From: Bacteroidia bacterium
GTDB lineage: Bacteria; Bacteroidota; Bacteroidia; Bacteroidales; Prolixibacteraceae
NCBI GenBank assembly: GCA_026391315.1
Contig: JAPLDT010000085.1
Span: 1-41,135 of the forward strand
Direction: 5' to 3'
Length of the DNA: 41,135 bases
The position numbers and the translations under genes are program-made. Under the pieces are notes generated by a model that did not search any database, was not told the DNA's origin, and saw nothing but the letters and a program-made list of their open reading frames with translations. Shown here in pieces: positions 8,309 through 15,327 of the stretch (position 1 is the first letter of the stretch; each line of letters begins with the position of its first letter).

Positions 8309-10108
8309 TTATCTGGTTTTTCCGTAAATTGGTCCATAGGTATCACAGGCGCGGTAGTCGGATCCCTCTTTGTCTATTCCGAAGGCGCTCCAGGAAGCAG
8401 GACGGAAAATTTTGCCCTCTTCCACATTGTGCATGCAAACCGGGATCCTAAGCATCGAAGCCAGCGAAATCAGGTCGGCGCCAATGTGTCCGTAACTGAT
8501 GGCACCATGATTGGCGCCCCAGTTGGCCATCACACTGTAGACATCTGCAAAGGCTCCTTTGCCATTGGTACGCGGAGCAAACCAGGTGGTTGGCCAGGTT
8601 GGGTTGGTACGTTGATCGAGTGTATTGTGCACCTCGTCCGGAAGATCAATGGTCCAGCCTTCAGCCAGTTGCAAAACAGGTCCGATCCCTTTTACCAGAT
8701 TGATACGGCTCATCGTTACAGGCATCTCTCCCTCAGTTTTGAAATGGGAAGAGTAACCGCCTCCGCGGAAATAGCCAAGGTCGGCAGGCGCCCAGTCGGT
8801 GGCATCAAGACAAGCTTGTGCCTCGGCTTCCGAGATCTCCCAGAATGGCTTAATGACAGATTTTCCGTTTGCTTTTTGCTTTCCTGTGGCATCCAGGGTC
8901 GTTGATCCGGAATTGATCAGGTGAATGATACCTCCAGCTGCTTTGCCGGTGAGTTTGCTGCCGGTAACCCGTTCAACAGATTCAGGACTCCAGTAGGTCC
9001 GAACATCCGAGAAGATCTGGGCCGTGTTGGTAAGCAAATGTCCGAACAACATGGAGACACCATTTAACGAATCGTTTTCTGTTGCGAAGACGAAAGCCTG
9101 ACGAATGCCGTTCCAGTCGAACGAGGAGTTCAAAATTGCTTCCATAAAATCACCATTGGGCAAATGGTCCGTCCAGGCTCGTTGTCCCTGAAAACCGCCC
9201 AAAATGGCATTGTGGCCCAGCGCCTCTTCGCCGTATCCCAACTCTTTCAATTTTGGATTTCCAATCATCAGGTCGCGGGCCGAAAGGGTCATTTTGACCA
9301 CCATCTCCCACTCCCAGTCTTTTCGCTCCCTGGTTGCCTGACTGGCAGGATCGTTGACGTCCAGGCCCTCTTTGCAGTTCTTTTTCACCCAGGCAAGCGC
9401 TTTAGTGTATTCGGCAGGATCGTATATTCCGCGCTCAGCTCGGCGTACCAGCTCAGACATATCAATAACCTCTGTGCGGATGCCGAGATAGTCGAGCAAA
9501 AACTCCTGATCGACATACGATCCGGCAATACCCATCGACATACCACCCAGCGAGAGGTACGATTTATTTTTCATTTGCGCTACCGCGAGACCGGCTTTGA
9601 CAAAACGCAAAATCTTCTCTTTCACATCTTCCGGAATGGAACCGTCTTTCTTATCCTGAACGTCATGTCCGTATATTCCGAAAGCAGGCAATCCTTTCTG
9701 TGCATATCCTGCAAGCGCTGCTGCAAGATATACAGCCCCCGGACGTTCGGTTCCGTTGAAGCCCCATACCGCTTTGGGCAACAGGGGATCAGTATCCATT
9801 ACCTCAGTTCCGTAACACCAACAGGGTGAAACAGTCAGCGAGACACCTACCCCTGAACGGGCAAATTTCTCGGCACACATGGCAGCCTCAGCTACGCCGC
9901 CAATGGTCGAATCGGCAATCACACATTCAATCTTTTCTCCGTTTGGGAAACGAAGATTTTCGCTGATCAGTTGTGCCGCAGCCTTGGCCATGTTCATTGT
10001 TTGATTTTCGAGCGATTCTCTCACTCCCTGCAACCGTCCGTCGATAACGGGCCGGATTCCCACTTTGGGCAATTCTCCAATTAATCTGTTAGTAGCCATT
10101 TTTGACAT
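8309..10108 (-). CDS. fucI: L-fucose isomerase
   Basis: Cytoplasmic, Mn-dependent aldose-ketose isomerase converting L-fucose to L-fuculose. The 599-residue length matches the family (E. coli about 591). Metal/catalytic positions are conserved: Glu344 in FVFATEND, Asp368 in [10 protein letters not shown] and His534 in [18 protein letters not shown], corresponding to E337, D361 and H528 of E. coli FucI. Other strong blocks are [12 protein letters not shown] and [20 protein letters not shown]. An internal ATG at 10099 is an alternative start. It is the most upstream gene of the minus-strand fucose cluster, separated from the E1 gene by a repeat. No fuculokinase (FucK) or fuculose-phosphate aldolase (FucA) is in this window. 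Confidence 0.96.
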   Translation of the reverse strand: MSKMATNRLIGELPKVGIRPVIDGRLQGVRESLENQTMNMAKAAAQLISENLRFPNGEKIECVIADSTIGGVAEAAMCAEKFARSGVGVSLTVSPCWCYGTEVMDTDPLLPKAVWGFNGTERPGAVYLAAALAGYAQKGLPAFGIYGHDVQDKKDGSIPEDVKEKILRFVKAGLAVAQMKNKSYLSLGGMSMGIAGSYVDQEFLLDYLGIRTEVIDMSELVRRAERGIYDPAEYTKALAWVKKNCKEGLDVNDPASQATRERKDWEWEMVVKMTLSARDLMIGNPKLKELGYGEEALGHNAILGGFQGQRAWTDHLPNGDFMEAILNSSFDWNGIRQAFVFATENDSLNGVSMLFGHLLTNTAQIFSDVRTYWSPESVERVTGSKLTGKAAGGIIHLINSGSTTLDATGKQKANGKSVIKPFWEISEAEAQACLDATDWAPADLGYFRGGGYSSHFKTEGEMPVTMSRINLVKGIGPVLQLAEGWTIDLPDEVHNTLDQRTNPTWPTTWFAPRTNGKGAFADVYSVMANWGANHGAISYGHIGADLISLASMLRIPVCMHNVEEGKIFRPASWSAFGIDKEGSDYRACDTYGPIYGKTR

Positions 10109-10170
10109 GAATTTTATGAATTTCTATATGCTATTTTGTCCGTTCCCACCTATATTATTGATTCTCCCTC

Positions 10171-10211
10171 CCTTTGTGTCTCCTTTGTGTTTTCCTTTGA
10201 GCCCTTCGTGG
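10171..10211. repeat. Tandem CCTTTGTG-type words upstream of fucI
   Basis: CCTTTGTGTCT, CCTTTGTGTTT, CCTTTGAGC and CCTTCGTGG follow one another at 10171-10211 in the gap between marR and fucI. No matching reverse-complement arm is present here, unlike the fold-back repeats at 17263-17443 and 36767-36907, so this may be a half-element. Confidence 0.5.
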
Positions 10212-10225
10212 TAAAATCCTAAGAA

Positions 10226-10642
10226 CTACATCTCCTTAATCATACGACCTATAATCTCCCGAAACTTCTTCACATCCGACTGCGGCAGCACGTTCAACAG
10301 TCTCGCTTCACACTCCTGCCGGTTTTTGTCTATCTCCGCCCTGATTTTCTTGCCTTCATCCGTCAGGCATAGCGTGATAGCCCTTCGGTCAGTTTTGTCT
10401 ATATTTCTGTCGAGGTAACCATCCACCACCAGCTTCTCAATCACCCTGCTGATGCGGGAAGGGGACAAACCCATGTTCTTTGCCAGCTCCGGACTGCTAA
10501 TCCCAGTGCATTGATCCAGGGAACTAAAGAAAAGCAATTCCGACTGAGAGAGTTTTAAATGCTCCATCAAACGGTTGTCGATGGCCGAGCATTTCTTTTT
10601 CATCTCGTAAATTAAGCCCAGAACTTCGCTGCCTTTTTCCAT
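10226..10642 (-). CDS. MarR-family winged-helix regulator
   Basis: A 138-residue MarR-type dimeric repressor. The recognition region reads ISSPELAKNMGLSPSRISRVIEKLV and the wing is DKTDRRAITLCLTDEGKKI, both typical. Cys18 lies in the first helix (MKKKCSAIDN), roughly where OhrR-type redox sensors carry their reactive cysteine; three more cysteines occur at about 44, 92 and 110. It is divergent from a thioredoxin gene that is followed by an OsmC gene, so a redox or hydroperoxide signal is plausible. That assignment is inference; MarR ligands cannot be read from sequence. Ten-bp tandem repeats lie about 30-75 nt upstream of its start. Confidence 0.9.
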   Translation of the reverse strand: MEKGSEVLGLIYEMKKKCSAIDNRLMEHLKLSQSELLFFSSLDQCTGISSPELAKNMGLSPSRISRVIEKLVVDGYLDRNIDKTDRRAITLCLTDEGKKIRAEIDKNRQECEARLLNVLPQSDVKKFREIIGRMIKEM

Positions 10643-10670
10643 AGTATTAATATTTTATCATGATTGGAAA

Positions 10671-10715
10671 TATTATTGAAATATATTGAAATATATTGAA
10701 ATATATTGAAATATA
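10671..10715. repeat. Tandem 10-bp repeat ATATATTGAA
   Basis: Three exact ATATATTGAA units at 10681-10710, preceded by TATTATTGAA and followed by a partial ATATA. The 10-bp period equals one helical turn, so every copy faces the same side of the DNA. It lies just upstream of the marR start codon. Confidence 0.75.
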
Positions 10716-10754
10716 AATTCAAGACTAAATGATCACTTATGAAATTCTGCCCAA

Positions 10755-10780
10755 TTTCTATTTATTTCTATTTATTTCCA
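10755..10780. repeat. Tandem 10-bp repeat TTTCTATTTA
   Basis: Two exact TTTCTATTTA units (10755-10774) and a partial third. A second 10-bp-period array in the same divergent spacer, different in sequence from the one at 10671-10715. Confidence 0.6.
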
Positions 10781-10850
10781 CCTATTGTCCTGCTCTTCAT
10801 TTCAATGATGCAAAACTACAAATAAGTCAACTATTTACAAAAGCATTTTA

Positions 10851-10861
10851 TGCTATTAGCA
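10851..10861. promoter_or_regulatory. Dyad TGCTATTAGCA, candidate MarR operator copy 1
   Basis: Exact inverted repeat TGCTA-T-TAGCA. A second copy with the same arms is at 10923-10933, 72 nt away, and the two bracket the -7 box of the thioredoxin promoter. The adjacent MarR gene is the natural candidate for the binding protein (inference). Confidence 0.5.
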
Positions 10862-10879
10862 AATATTTTTACTAAAAAG

Positions 10880-10910
10880 TTTTTTTATCTGAAAATTTAA
10901 TTTACTTTTG
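10880..10910 (+). promoter_or_regulatory. Bacteroides-type promoter of the thioredoxin gene
   Basis: TACTTTTG at 10903-10910 matches the -7 consensus TAnnTTTG. A T-run at about 10880-10886 sits near the -33 position without an exact TTTG. Predicted transcription start is near 10917, giving a leader of about 45 nt. Confidence 0.55.
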
Positions 10911-10922
10911 CATACGAATAAT

Positions 10923-10933
10923 TGCTAGTAGCA
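10923..10933. promoter_or_regulatory. Dyad TGCTAGTAGCA, candidate MarR operator copy 2
   Basis: Exact inverted repeat TGCTA-G-TAGCA located at the predicted transcription start of the thioredoxin gene, where a bound repressor would block initiation. It has the same arms as 10851-10861. Confidence 0.5.
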
Positions 10934-10960
10934 TATTAATAATTTAAAATATATAAAATT

Positions 10961-11326
10961 ATGGCACTTGAACATTTAACCCTTGATACTTTCAAAGAGA
11001 AAGTATTCAATTTTGAAGCAAACAAAGAGTGGAAATTTGAAGGATCTGCTCCTGCTATTGTTGATTTTTACGCAGATTGGTGTTCCCCATGCAAGATGAT
11101 CGCCCCAATTCTGGAAGAACTGCAGGCCTCCTACGGTACCAAATTGAATATCTACAAGGTGAATACGGAAGAGGAGCGCGAACTGGCCGGCATGTTTGGC
11201 GTCCAGAGCATTCCTTCACTACTTTTTATTCCGATGGATGGACAACCACAAATGGCGCAGGGAGCGCTCCCAAAGGCTACTTTCATCAGCGCGATCGAAG
11301 ATGTGCTGAAGGTAACAGCCAACTAA
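10961..11326 (+). CDS. Thioredoxin
   Basis: A 121-residue cytoplasmic thioredoxin-fold disulfide reductase. The active site is DWCSPCKM (Cys41 and Cys44), with Ser in place of the usual Gly of WCGPC, and the cis-proline segment is QSIPSLLF. There is no signal peptide, so it should act in the cytoplasm. It is divergent from the MarR gene and followed by an OsmC-family gene after 120 nt, suggesting a small thiol-stress group. Two dyads flank its promoter. WCSPC active sites occur in some thioredoxins and may shift the redox potential. Confidence 0.93.
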   Translation: MALEHLTLDTFKEKVFNFEANKEWKFEGSAPAIVDFYADWCSPCKMIAPILEELQASYGTKLNIYKVNTEEERELAGMFGVQSIPSLLFIPMDGQPQMAQGALPKATFISAIEDVLKVTAN

Positions 11327-11446
11327 GCTGAAACAATATCAGATCCGCTTCGTATCAAAAAATGATTTGTATGACCGCTATCAATCATAGCCCTTCTATA
11401 AATCAATTAATCATTGTCAATCATATCAATCACATAAATCCTAATC

Positions 11447-11866
11447 ATGAAGCAAGAGATTAATCTGGCCTGGAAAAAAGGAATGGCTTTCGAAACAGAA
11501 CTTTATGGCCATAAACTTACAATAGATGCTGACAAATCCAATGGAGGTCAAGATTTGGGACCAAGGCCAAAAGCCTTGTTACTGGTAGGGCTGGCTGGCT
11601 GCACAGGCATGGACATTGTCTCCATCCTTGAGAAAATGAGGGTTGAGATAATTGATCTAAATGTAAAAGTTGAAGGTGAATTAACAGAAGAGCACCCAAA
11701 ACATTTTACCTCCATGCATATTATATATGAATTTTGGGGGAAAGATCTTCCGATGGAAAAGCTCGAAAAGGCAGTTTCATTGTCGGATGAACGTTATTGC
11801 GGGGTCGCTGCAACATTTAAAAAAGGAATTCCAATAACGCATGAAATTGTAGTGCACGAAGTTTAA
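11447..11866 (+). CDS. OsmC/Ohr-family protein
   Basis: A 139-residue OsmC-family protein. The two conserved cysteines used by this family for thiol-dependent peroxide reduction are present: Cys52 in GLAGCTGMD and Cys118 in SDERYCGVAATFKKG. The charged KMRVE motif after the first Cys is also family-like. It is more similar in pattern to the YhfA/OsmC-like branch than to canonical Ohr. The gap upstream contains the dyad GCTAT-caatc-ATAGC (11377-11391) and three TCAATCA words (11381, 11417, 11426). A strong terminator follows. A role in organic-peroxide or thiol stress with the neighbouring thioredoxin is inferred. Confidence 0.88.
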   Translation: MKQEINLAWKKGMAFETELYGHKLTIDADKSNGGQDLGPRPKALLLVGLAGCTGMDIVSILEKMRVEIIDLNVKVEGELTEEHPKHFTSMHIIYEFWGKDLPMEKLEKAVSLSDERYCGVAATFKKGIPITHEIVVHEV

Positions 11867-11901
11867 AGATAGAGTTTTTGTAAAAGCAGTTTGTAACGTC
11901 G

Positions 11902-11936
11902 AAAAGGCCATGGTAGAAATACTGATGGCCTTTTTT
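11902..11936 (+). terminator. Rho-independent terminator after the OsmC gene
   Basis: AAAAGGCCAT (11902-11911) pairs perfectly with ATGGCCTTTT (11925-11934), followed by a T-run through 11936. It begins 36 nt past the OsmC stop and isolates the downstream tryptophan attenuator. Confidence 0.9.
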
Positions 11937-11990
11937 GTGTAATCAATATCTAAAATTTTCTACTGTTTGAAATTATTTCCATTGAAACAT

Positions 11991-12020
11991 TTTGAAGATT
12001 GAAATATATCTTTATTTTTG
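11991..12020 (+). promoter_or_regulatory. Bacteroides-type promoter of the trp leader/trpB transcript
   Basis: TTTG at 11991-11994 and TATTTTTG at 12013-12020 match the -33 and -7 elements with an 18-nt spacer, the best promoter match in the window. The start would be near 12027, about 16 nt before the leader peptide ATG. Confidence 0.65.
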
Positions 12021-12042
12021 CTGATAGTTTAATATCAAAACA

Positions 12043-12108
12043 ATGATTACACTTACAAATTACAGGGGCTCGAACTGGCTTTGGCACGACTTTATTCAAG
12101 ATGCGTAA
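12043..12108 (+). CDS. Tryptophan leader peptide (21 codons, two Trp)
   Basis: ATG at 12043 opens a 21-codon frame ending TAA at 12106-12108. It starts MITLTNYRGS and then has NWLWHD: Trp codons at positions 12 (12076-12078) and 14 (12082-12084). Two Trp in 21 residues, directly between a good promoter and a terminator upstream of a tryptophan synthase gene, is the signature of a transcription-attenuation leader peptide. Ribosome stalling at these codons would cover RNA segment 1 (12058-12066). There is no Shine-Dalgarno sequence, as usual for this phylum. Function rests on context and RNA pairing, not homology. Confidence 0.8.
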   Translation: MITLTNYRGSNWLWHDFIQDA

Positions 12109-12178
12109 GCGGTATGCCTGTAATTAAACCATAAAAGGGGATATGTCTGTTTACGAGGCATCTCCCCTTTCCTTTTTT
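12058..12178 (+). promoter_or_regulatory. Tryptophan transcription attenuator (leader RNA)
   Basis: Three alternative helices can be drawn. Pause helix 1:2 pairs AATTACAGG (12058-12066) with CCTGTAATT (12117-12125), 9 bp perfect. Antiterminator 2:3 pairs ATGCCT+GTAA (12114-12123) with TTAC-g-AGGCAT (12151-12161), 10 bp with one bulged G. The terminator pairs 12134-12148 with 12156-12170. The antiterminator uses AGGCAT, the inner 3' half of the terminator stem, so 2:3 and the terminator exclude each other. A ribosome stalled at the Trp codons masks segment 1 and frees segment 2 for the antiterminator; one that reaches the stop at 12106 masks segment 2 and allows termination. Confidence 0.8.
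12134..12178 (+). terminator. Attenuator terminator upstream of trpB
   Basis: AAAGGGGA (12134-12141) pairs with TCCCCTTT (12163-12170); beyond a T-C mismatch the stem continues ATGTCT with AGGCAT (12143-12148 with 12156-12161, one G-U). A T6 run at 12173-12178 follows. The run overlaps the TTG that appears to start the next gene. Confidence 0.88.
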
Positions 12179-13538
12179 GCAAAAGAAAATCTATCTCGAC
12201 GAATCGGAAATGCCCAAACAGTGGTACAACCTGGCAGCTGATCTTCCAACGTTACCCCCGCTTGGTCCAGACGGCAAGCCCATCTCCCCCGAAATGCTGG
12301 CACCGGTCTTCCCCATGAACCTGATCGAACAGGAGGTTAGCACCGACCGTTGGATCAATATACCTGAAGAGGTGCAGGATATGCTAAAAATCTGGAGGCC
12401 AAGTCCGTTGATCAGAGCTTTTGAACTGGAAAAAGCCCTCGGAACCCCGGCAAAAATATTTTACAAGAACGAAAGTGTTTCACCTGCCGGAAGCCACAAA
12501 CCAAACACTGCTATTCCACAGGCATGGTACAACAAACAGTTCGGCATCAAACGGATCACCACAGAAACGGGTGCCGGACAATGGGGCAGCGCCCTCTCAT
12601 TTGCCTGTGCGCTGATTGGTGGCATTGAGTGCAAAGTTTTCATGGTAAGGGTGAGCTACGAACAAAAACCATTCCGCCAGATACTGATGAATACCTGGGG
12701 TGGCAAGTGTGTGGCCAGTCCAAGTACAGAAACTGCGGCCGGACGTGCGGTACTCGCACAATTTCCTGACACGCCTGGAAGTCTGGGAATTGCTATTTCA
12801 GAAGCAATTGAAGCGGCAGTAACAGACCCTACCGGGAAGACCAGGTACGGACTGGGTTCCGTTCTCAACCATGTGATGCTGCACCAAACCATCATTGGAT
12901 TGGAAGCGAAGAAACAGCTGGCCAAAGTTGGCATTAAGAAACCGGATATCGTGATCGGTTGCTGTGGTGGTGGAAGTAACTTTGCCGGTCTCGCTTTCCC
13001 TTTCATTCAGGACAAAATCAATGGCGCCGACATTGAAATAATCGGTGCAGAGCCCGCCTCCTGCCCTACACTGACAAAAGGAACCTTCATGTACGACCAC
13101 GGCGATCTTGCCAAAATGACCCCTTTGTTGCCAATGTACAGTTTAGGCCACAATTTTATCCCAGCCCCTATCCATGCGGGCGGACTACGTTACCACGGGA
13201 TGTCGCCACTGGTAAGTGCTGCCGTTAGAGCCGGTTATGTTACACCTATCGCCATTCAACAATCTGAATGTTTTGAGGCAGGTATGCTTTTTGCCAAAAC
13301 AGAAGGAATTGTACCGGCGCCCGAAACAAACCATGCCATTGCTGCAACCATCCGCGAAGCAAAAAAAGCGAAAGAGGAGGGCAAAGAAAAAATCATTCTT
13401 TTCAACCTTTCCGGTCACGGGATGATGGACCTTCAGGGTTACGACAAATACATGCGCGGCCAACTATCTGACTACGAACTATCTGATCGGGAAATCAGCG
13501 AGAACCTGCACCAGATGGACGGGTACCCGAAACCGTAA
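12177..13538 (+). CDS. trpB: Tryptophan synthase beta chain, TrpB2 type
   Basis: PLP enzyme condensing indole with serine to give tryptophan. The 453-residue length and N-terminus ([22 protein letters not shown]) fit the TrpB2 group rather than the shorter TrpB1. The PLP lysine is Lys108 in [23 protein letters not shown] covers the catalytic loop, and [11 protein letters not shown] binds the cofactor phosphate. TrpB2 proteins often act without a tight TrpA partner, and no trpA is present here. No ATG precedes the conserved N-terminus; the only start is TTG 12177, inside the terminator T-run. ATG 12210 would remove conserved residues. Expression should rise when charged tRNA-Trp is scarce. Confidence 0.93.
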   Translation: MQKKIYLDESEMPKQWYNLAADLPTLPPLGPDGKPISPEMLAPVFPMNLIEQEVSTDRWINIPEEVQDMLKIWRPSPLIRAFELEKALGTPAKIFYKNESVSPAGSHKPNTAIPQAWYNKQFGIKRITTETGAGQWGSALSFACALIGGIECKVFMVRVSYEQKPFRQILMNTWGGKCVASPSTETAAGRAVLAQFPDTPGSLGIAISEAIEAAVTDPTGKTRYGLGSVLNHVMLHQTIIGLEAKKQLAKVGIKKPDIVIGCCGGGSNFAGLAFPFIQDKINGADIEIIGAEPASCPTLTKGTFMYDHGDLAKMTPLLPMYSLGHNFIPAPIHAGGLRYHGMSPLVSAAVRAGYVTPIAIQQSECFEAGMLFAKTEGIVPAPETNHAIAATIREAKKAKEEGKEKIILFNLSGHGMMDLQGYDKYMRGQLSDYELSDREISENLHQMDGYPKP

Positions 13539-13558
13539 GCAAGATTATAGTATCTAAG

Positions 13559-13627
13559 AACTTTTCCAAAGTTTTTTACTAACGAGCAATAATTGTACGT
13601 AACAATCAACTTTGGAAAAGTTTTTTT
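13559..13627 (+). terminator. Terminator between convergent trpB and deaminase genes
   Basis: AACTTTTCCAAAGTT (13559-13573) is exactly reverse-complementary to AACTTTGGAAAAGTT (13608-13622); a T7 run (13621-13627) follows on the plus strand. The 34-nt loop has its own small dyad, ATTGT/ACAAT. It should stop trpB transcripts; on the minus strand the T-run is missing. Confidence 0.82.
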
Positions 13628-13635
13628 CGTAGATT

Positions 13636-14649
13636 TTATCCAACCTCCGCAGCTTCTTCTACTTTTTTAAGGAAAATTCTTTTCTCTCCGTCGCTGATAA
13701 ACGAAGCCTCGAACGAGTTTTTGACCAACTGAACAATCTCCTCTTTCGACAGGTTTAACGCATCTGCTACCGCGATAAAGTTGTCATTGAGGTATCCTCC
13801 AAAATAGGCAGGATCGTCAGAATTGACCGTCACTTTGATTCCCCTGTCCATCATCTCTTTTAACGGATGGTCCTCCATCTTTTGAATCACCTTCAGTTTC
13901 AGGTTGGAAAGCGGGCAGGAGGTAAGTGGAATTTCGTAGATGCCCAACACATCGACCAGATCAGGATCTTCCAGCGCGCTGTTTCCGTGATCGATTCGGG
14001 ATGCCTTCAGCAGATCAAGCGCCGCCCATATGTTCTCCGGTGGTCCCTCTTCTCCCGCATGAACAACGGTTAAAAATCCCATCTCCTGAGCTTTATCAAA
14101 AAGATCGGCAAACAGATTCGGGGGAAACCCTCTTTCAGATGAGTCTAAGCCAACGGCGGTAATCCAACCCTGGAAAGGACGAGCCTCAGCCAAAGTCTTA
14201 AATCCATCCTCTTCACCCAGGTGCCTCAGGAACGATAGGATCAACCGGAATGAAATCCCGAGTTTCTCATAACCATCTGCCAATGCGCGGTAGATGCCTC
14301 CGATCACTGCACTGAATGGGACTCCACGTGAAGTGTGAGCCTGGGGATCGAACATCACTTCCGTGTGTACAATATTATTCTCTTTCGCTTTCAACAGATA
14401 GGCCCAGGTAAGGTCATAGAAATCCTGTTCCTTTAGCAGCACACTACCTGCGGCATAATAAATATCCAGAAAATCCTGTAAATCATCGAACTGGTAGGCA
14501 TTGCGCAAGGCATCAACAGAATCATATTTTAATTCAATTCCATTGCGATCAGCCAGTAGAAAAATGAGCTCAGGCTCCATGGCCCCCTCAATGTGAAGGT
14601 GCAACTCAGCTTTGGGCAGAGAACGTATAAACTTGTGAAGATCAGTCAT
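13636..14649 (-). CDS. Adenosine deaminase family protein, probably adenine deaminase
   Basis: Zinc-dependent purine aminohydrolase of 337 residues. Metal and catalytic motifs are in order: KAELHLHIEGAM (two metal His), VVHAGEEG (His, catalytic Glu), RIDHGNSAL, TSCPLSNLKL and VNSDDPAYFGGYL (metal Asp pair). The SDDPAYFGGY form is characteristic of the adenine-specific branch (yeast Aah1-like), whereas adenosine deaminases carry different residues there, so adenine to hypoxanthine is the likelier reaction. ATG 14649 is used; the frame is open upstream to 14712 but that overlaps rubrerythrin. Five nt separate the two genes. Confidence 0.88.
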   Translation of the reverse strand: MTDLHKFIRSLPKAELHLHIEGAMEPELIFLLADRNGIELKYDSVDALRNAYQFDDLQDFLDIYYAAGSVLLKEQDFYDLTWAYLLKAKENNIVHTEVMFDPQAHTSRGVPFSAVIGGIYRALADGYEKLGISFRLILSFLRHLGEEDGFKTLAEARPFQGWITAVGLDSSERGFPPNLFADLFDKAQEMGFLTVVHAGEEGPPENIWAALDLLKASRIDHGNSALEDPDLVDVLGIYEIPLTSCPLSNLKLKVIQKMEDHPLKEMMDRGIKVTVNSDDPAYFGGYLNDNFIAVADALNLSKEEIVQLVKNSFEASFISDGEKRIFLKKVEEAAEVG

Positions 14650-14654
14650 ACAGC

Positions 14655-15230
14655 TTAATAGTTTTTCCCCTGAATTTCGAAATAAGCCTGAGGATGTTCG
14701 CATACGGGACAAATATGCGGTGCGCTAAGCCCCTCATGCAAATATCCGCAGACAAGGCATTTCCAAACTACTTTTTCCCCCCGTTTGAATACCATTCCCG
14801 ATTCCAGATTGTCATGCAAGGTTCTGTATCGCTCTTCGTGGGCCTTTTCTACTTTCGAAATCATTTTAAAAATGGCTGCTACCGCTTTGAAACCCTCGTC
14901 TTCTGCAATACGGGCAAATTCGGGATATAATTCTGTCCATTCTTCGTTCTCCCCATCTGCCGCAGCCTTTAAATTTTCGAGCGTAGACCCAATTATTCCG
15001 GCAGGATAGGATGCCGTTATTTCCACCATTCCTCCTTCAAGAAATTTGAAAAATTGTTTTGCATGCGACCGCTCATTCATGGAAGTCTCTTCAAAGATAG
15101 CGGCGATCTGTTCAAGACCCTCTTTTCTTGCCTGTTTGGCAAAGTAGTCATAGCGCATTCTGGCCTGGGATTCTCCGGCAAATGCTTTCAACAGATTTTG
15201 TTCTGTTTTTGAACCTTTTATTTTTTTCAT
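14655..15230 (-). CDS. rbr: Rubrerythrin
   Basis: Non-haem di-iron peroxidase of 191 residues that reduces H2O2 in anaerobes. The N-terminal ferritin-like four-helix domain carries the iron-ligand motifs [26 protein letters not shown] and the second-half pair in EDEGFKAV ... [11 protein letters not shown]. The C-terminal rubredoxin-like domain has [10 protein letters not shown] and [11 protein letters not shown], four cysteines for one Fe. It precedes the deaminase gene by 5 nt. Together with the MarR/Trx/OsmC group, it points to an oxygen-sensitive lifestyle. Confidence 0.96.
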   Translation of the reverse strand: MKKIKGSKTEQNLLKAFAGESQARMRYDYFAKQARKEGLEQIAAIFEETSMNERSHAKQFFKFLEGGMVEITASYPAGIIGSTLENLKAAADGENEEWTELYPEFARIAEDEGFKAVAAIFKMISKVEKAHEERYRTLHDNLESGMVFKRGEKVVWKCLVCGYLHEGLSAPHICPVCEHPQAYFEIQGKNY

Positions 15231-15327
15231 GATCTAGATTTTTATTTCACAAAAAAGAGCGATCAGGATATCGACTGATTTATGCTAAAGTTAAAAAAAT
15301 AATCGGGTTAAGCAAAAGATGTGCAGG

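Larger units (their letters stand above)
10643..10960. other. 318-nt divergent marR/thioredoxin regulatory region
   Basis: Very AT-rich spacer with no convincing ORF. It holds two 10-bp-period tandem arrays, two copies of the dyad TGCTA-N-TAGCA, and a Bacteroides-type promoter for the thioredoxin gene, each listed separately. Confidence 0.75.
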
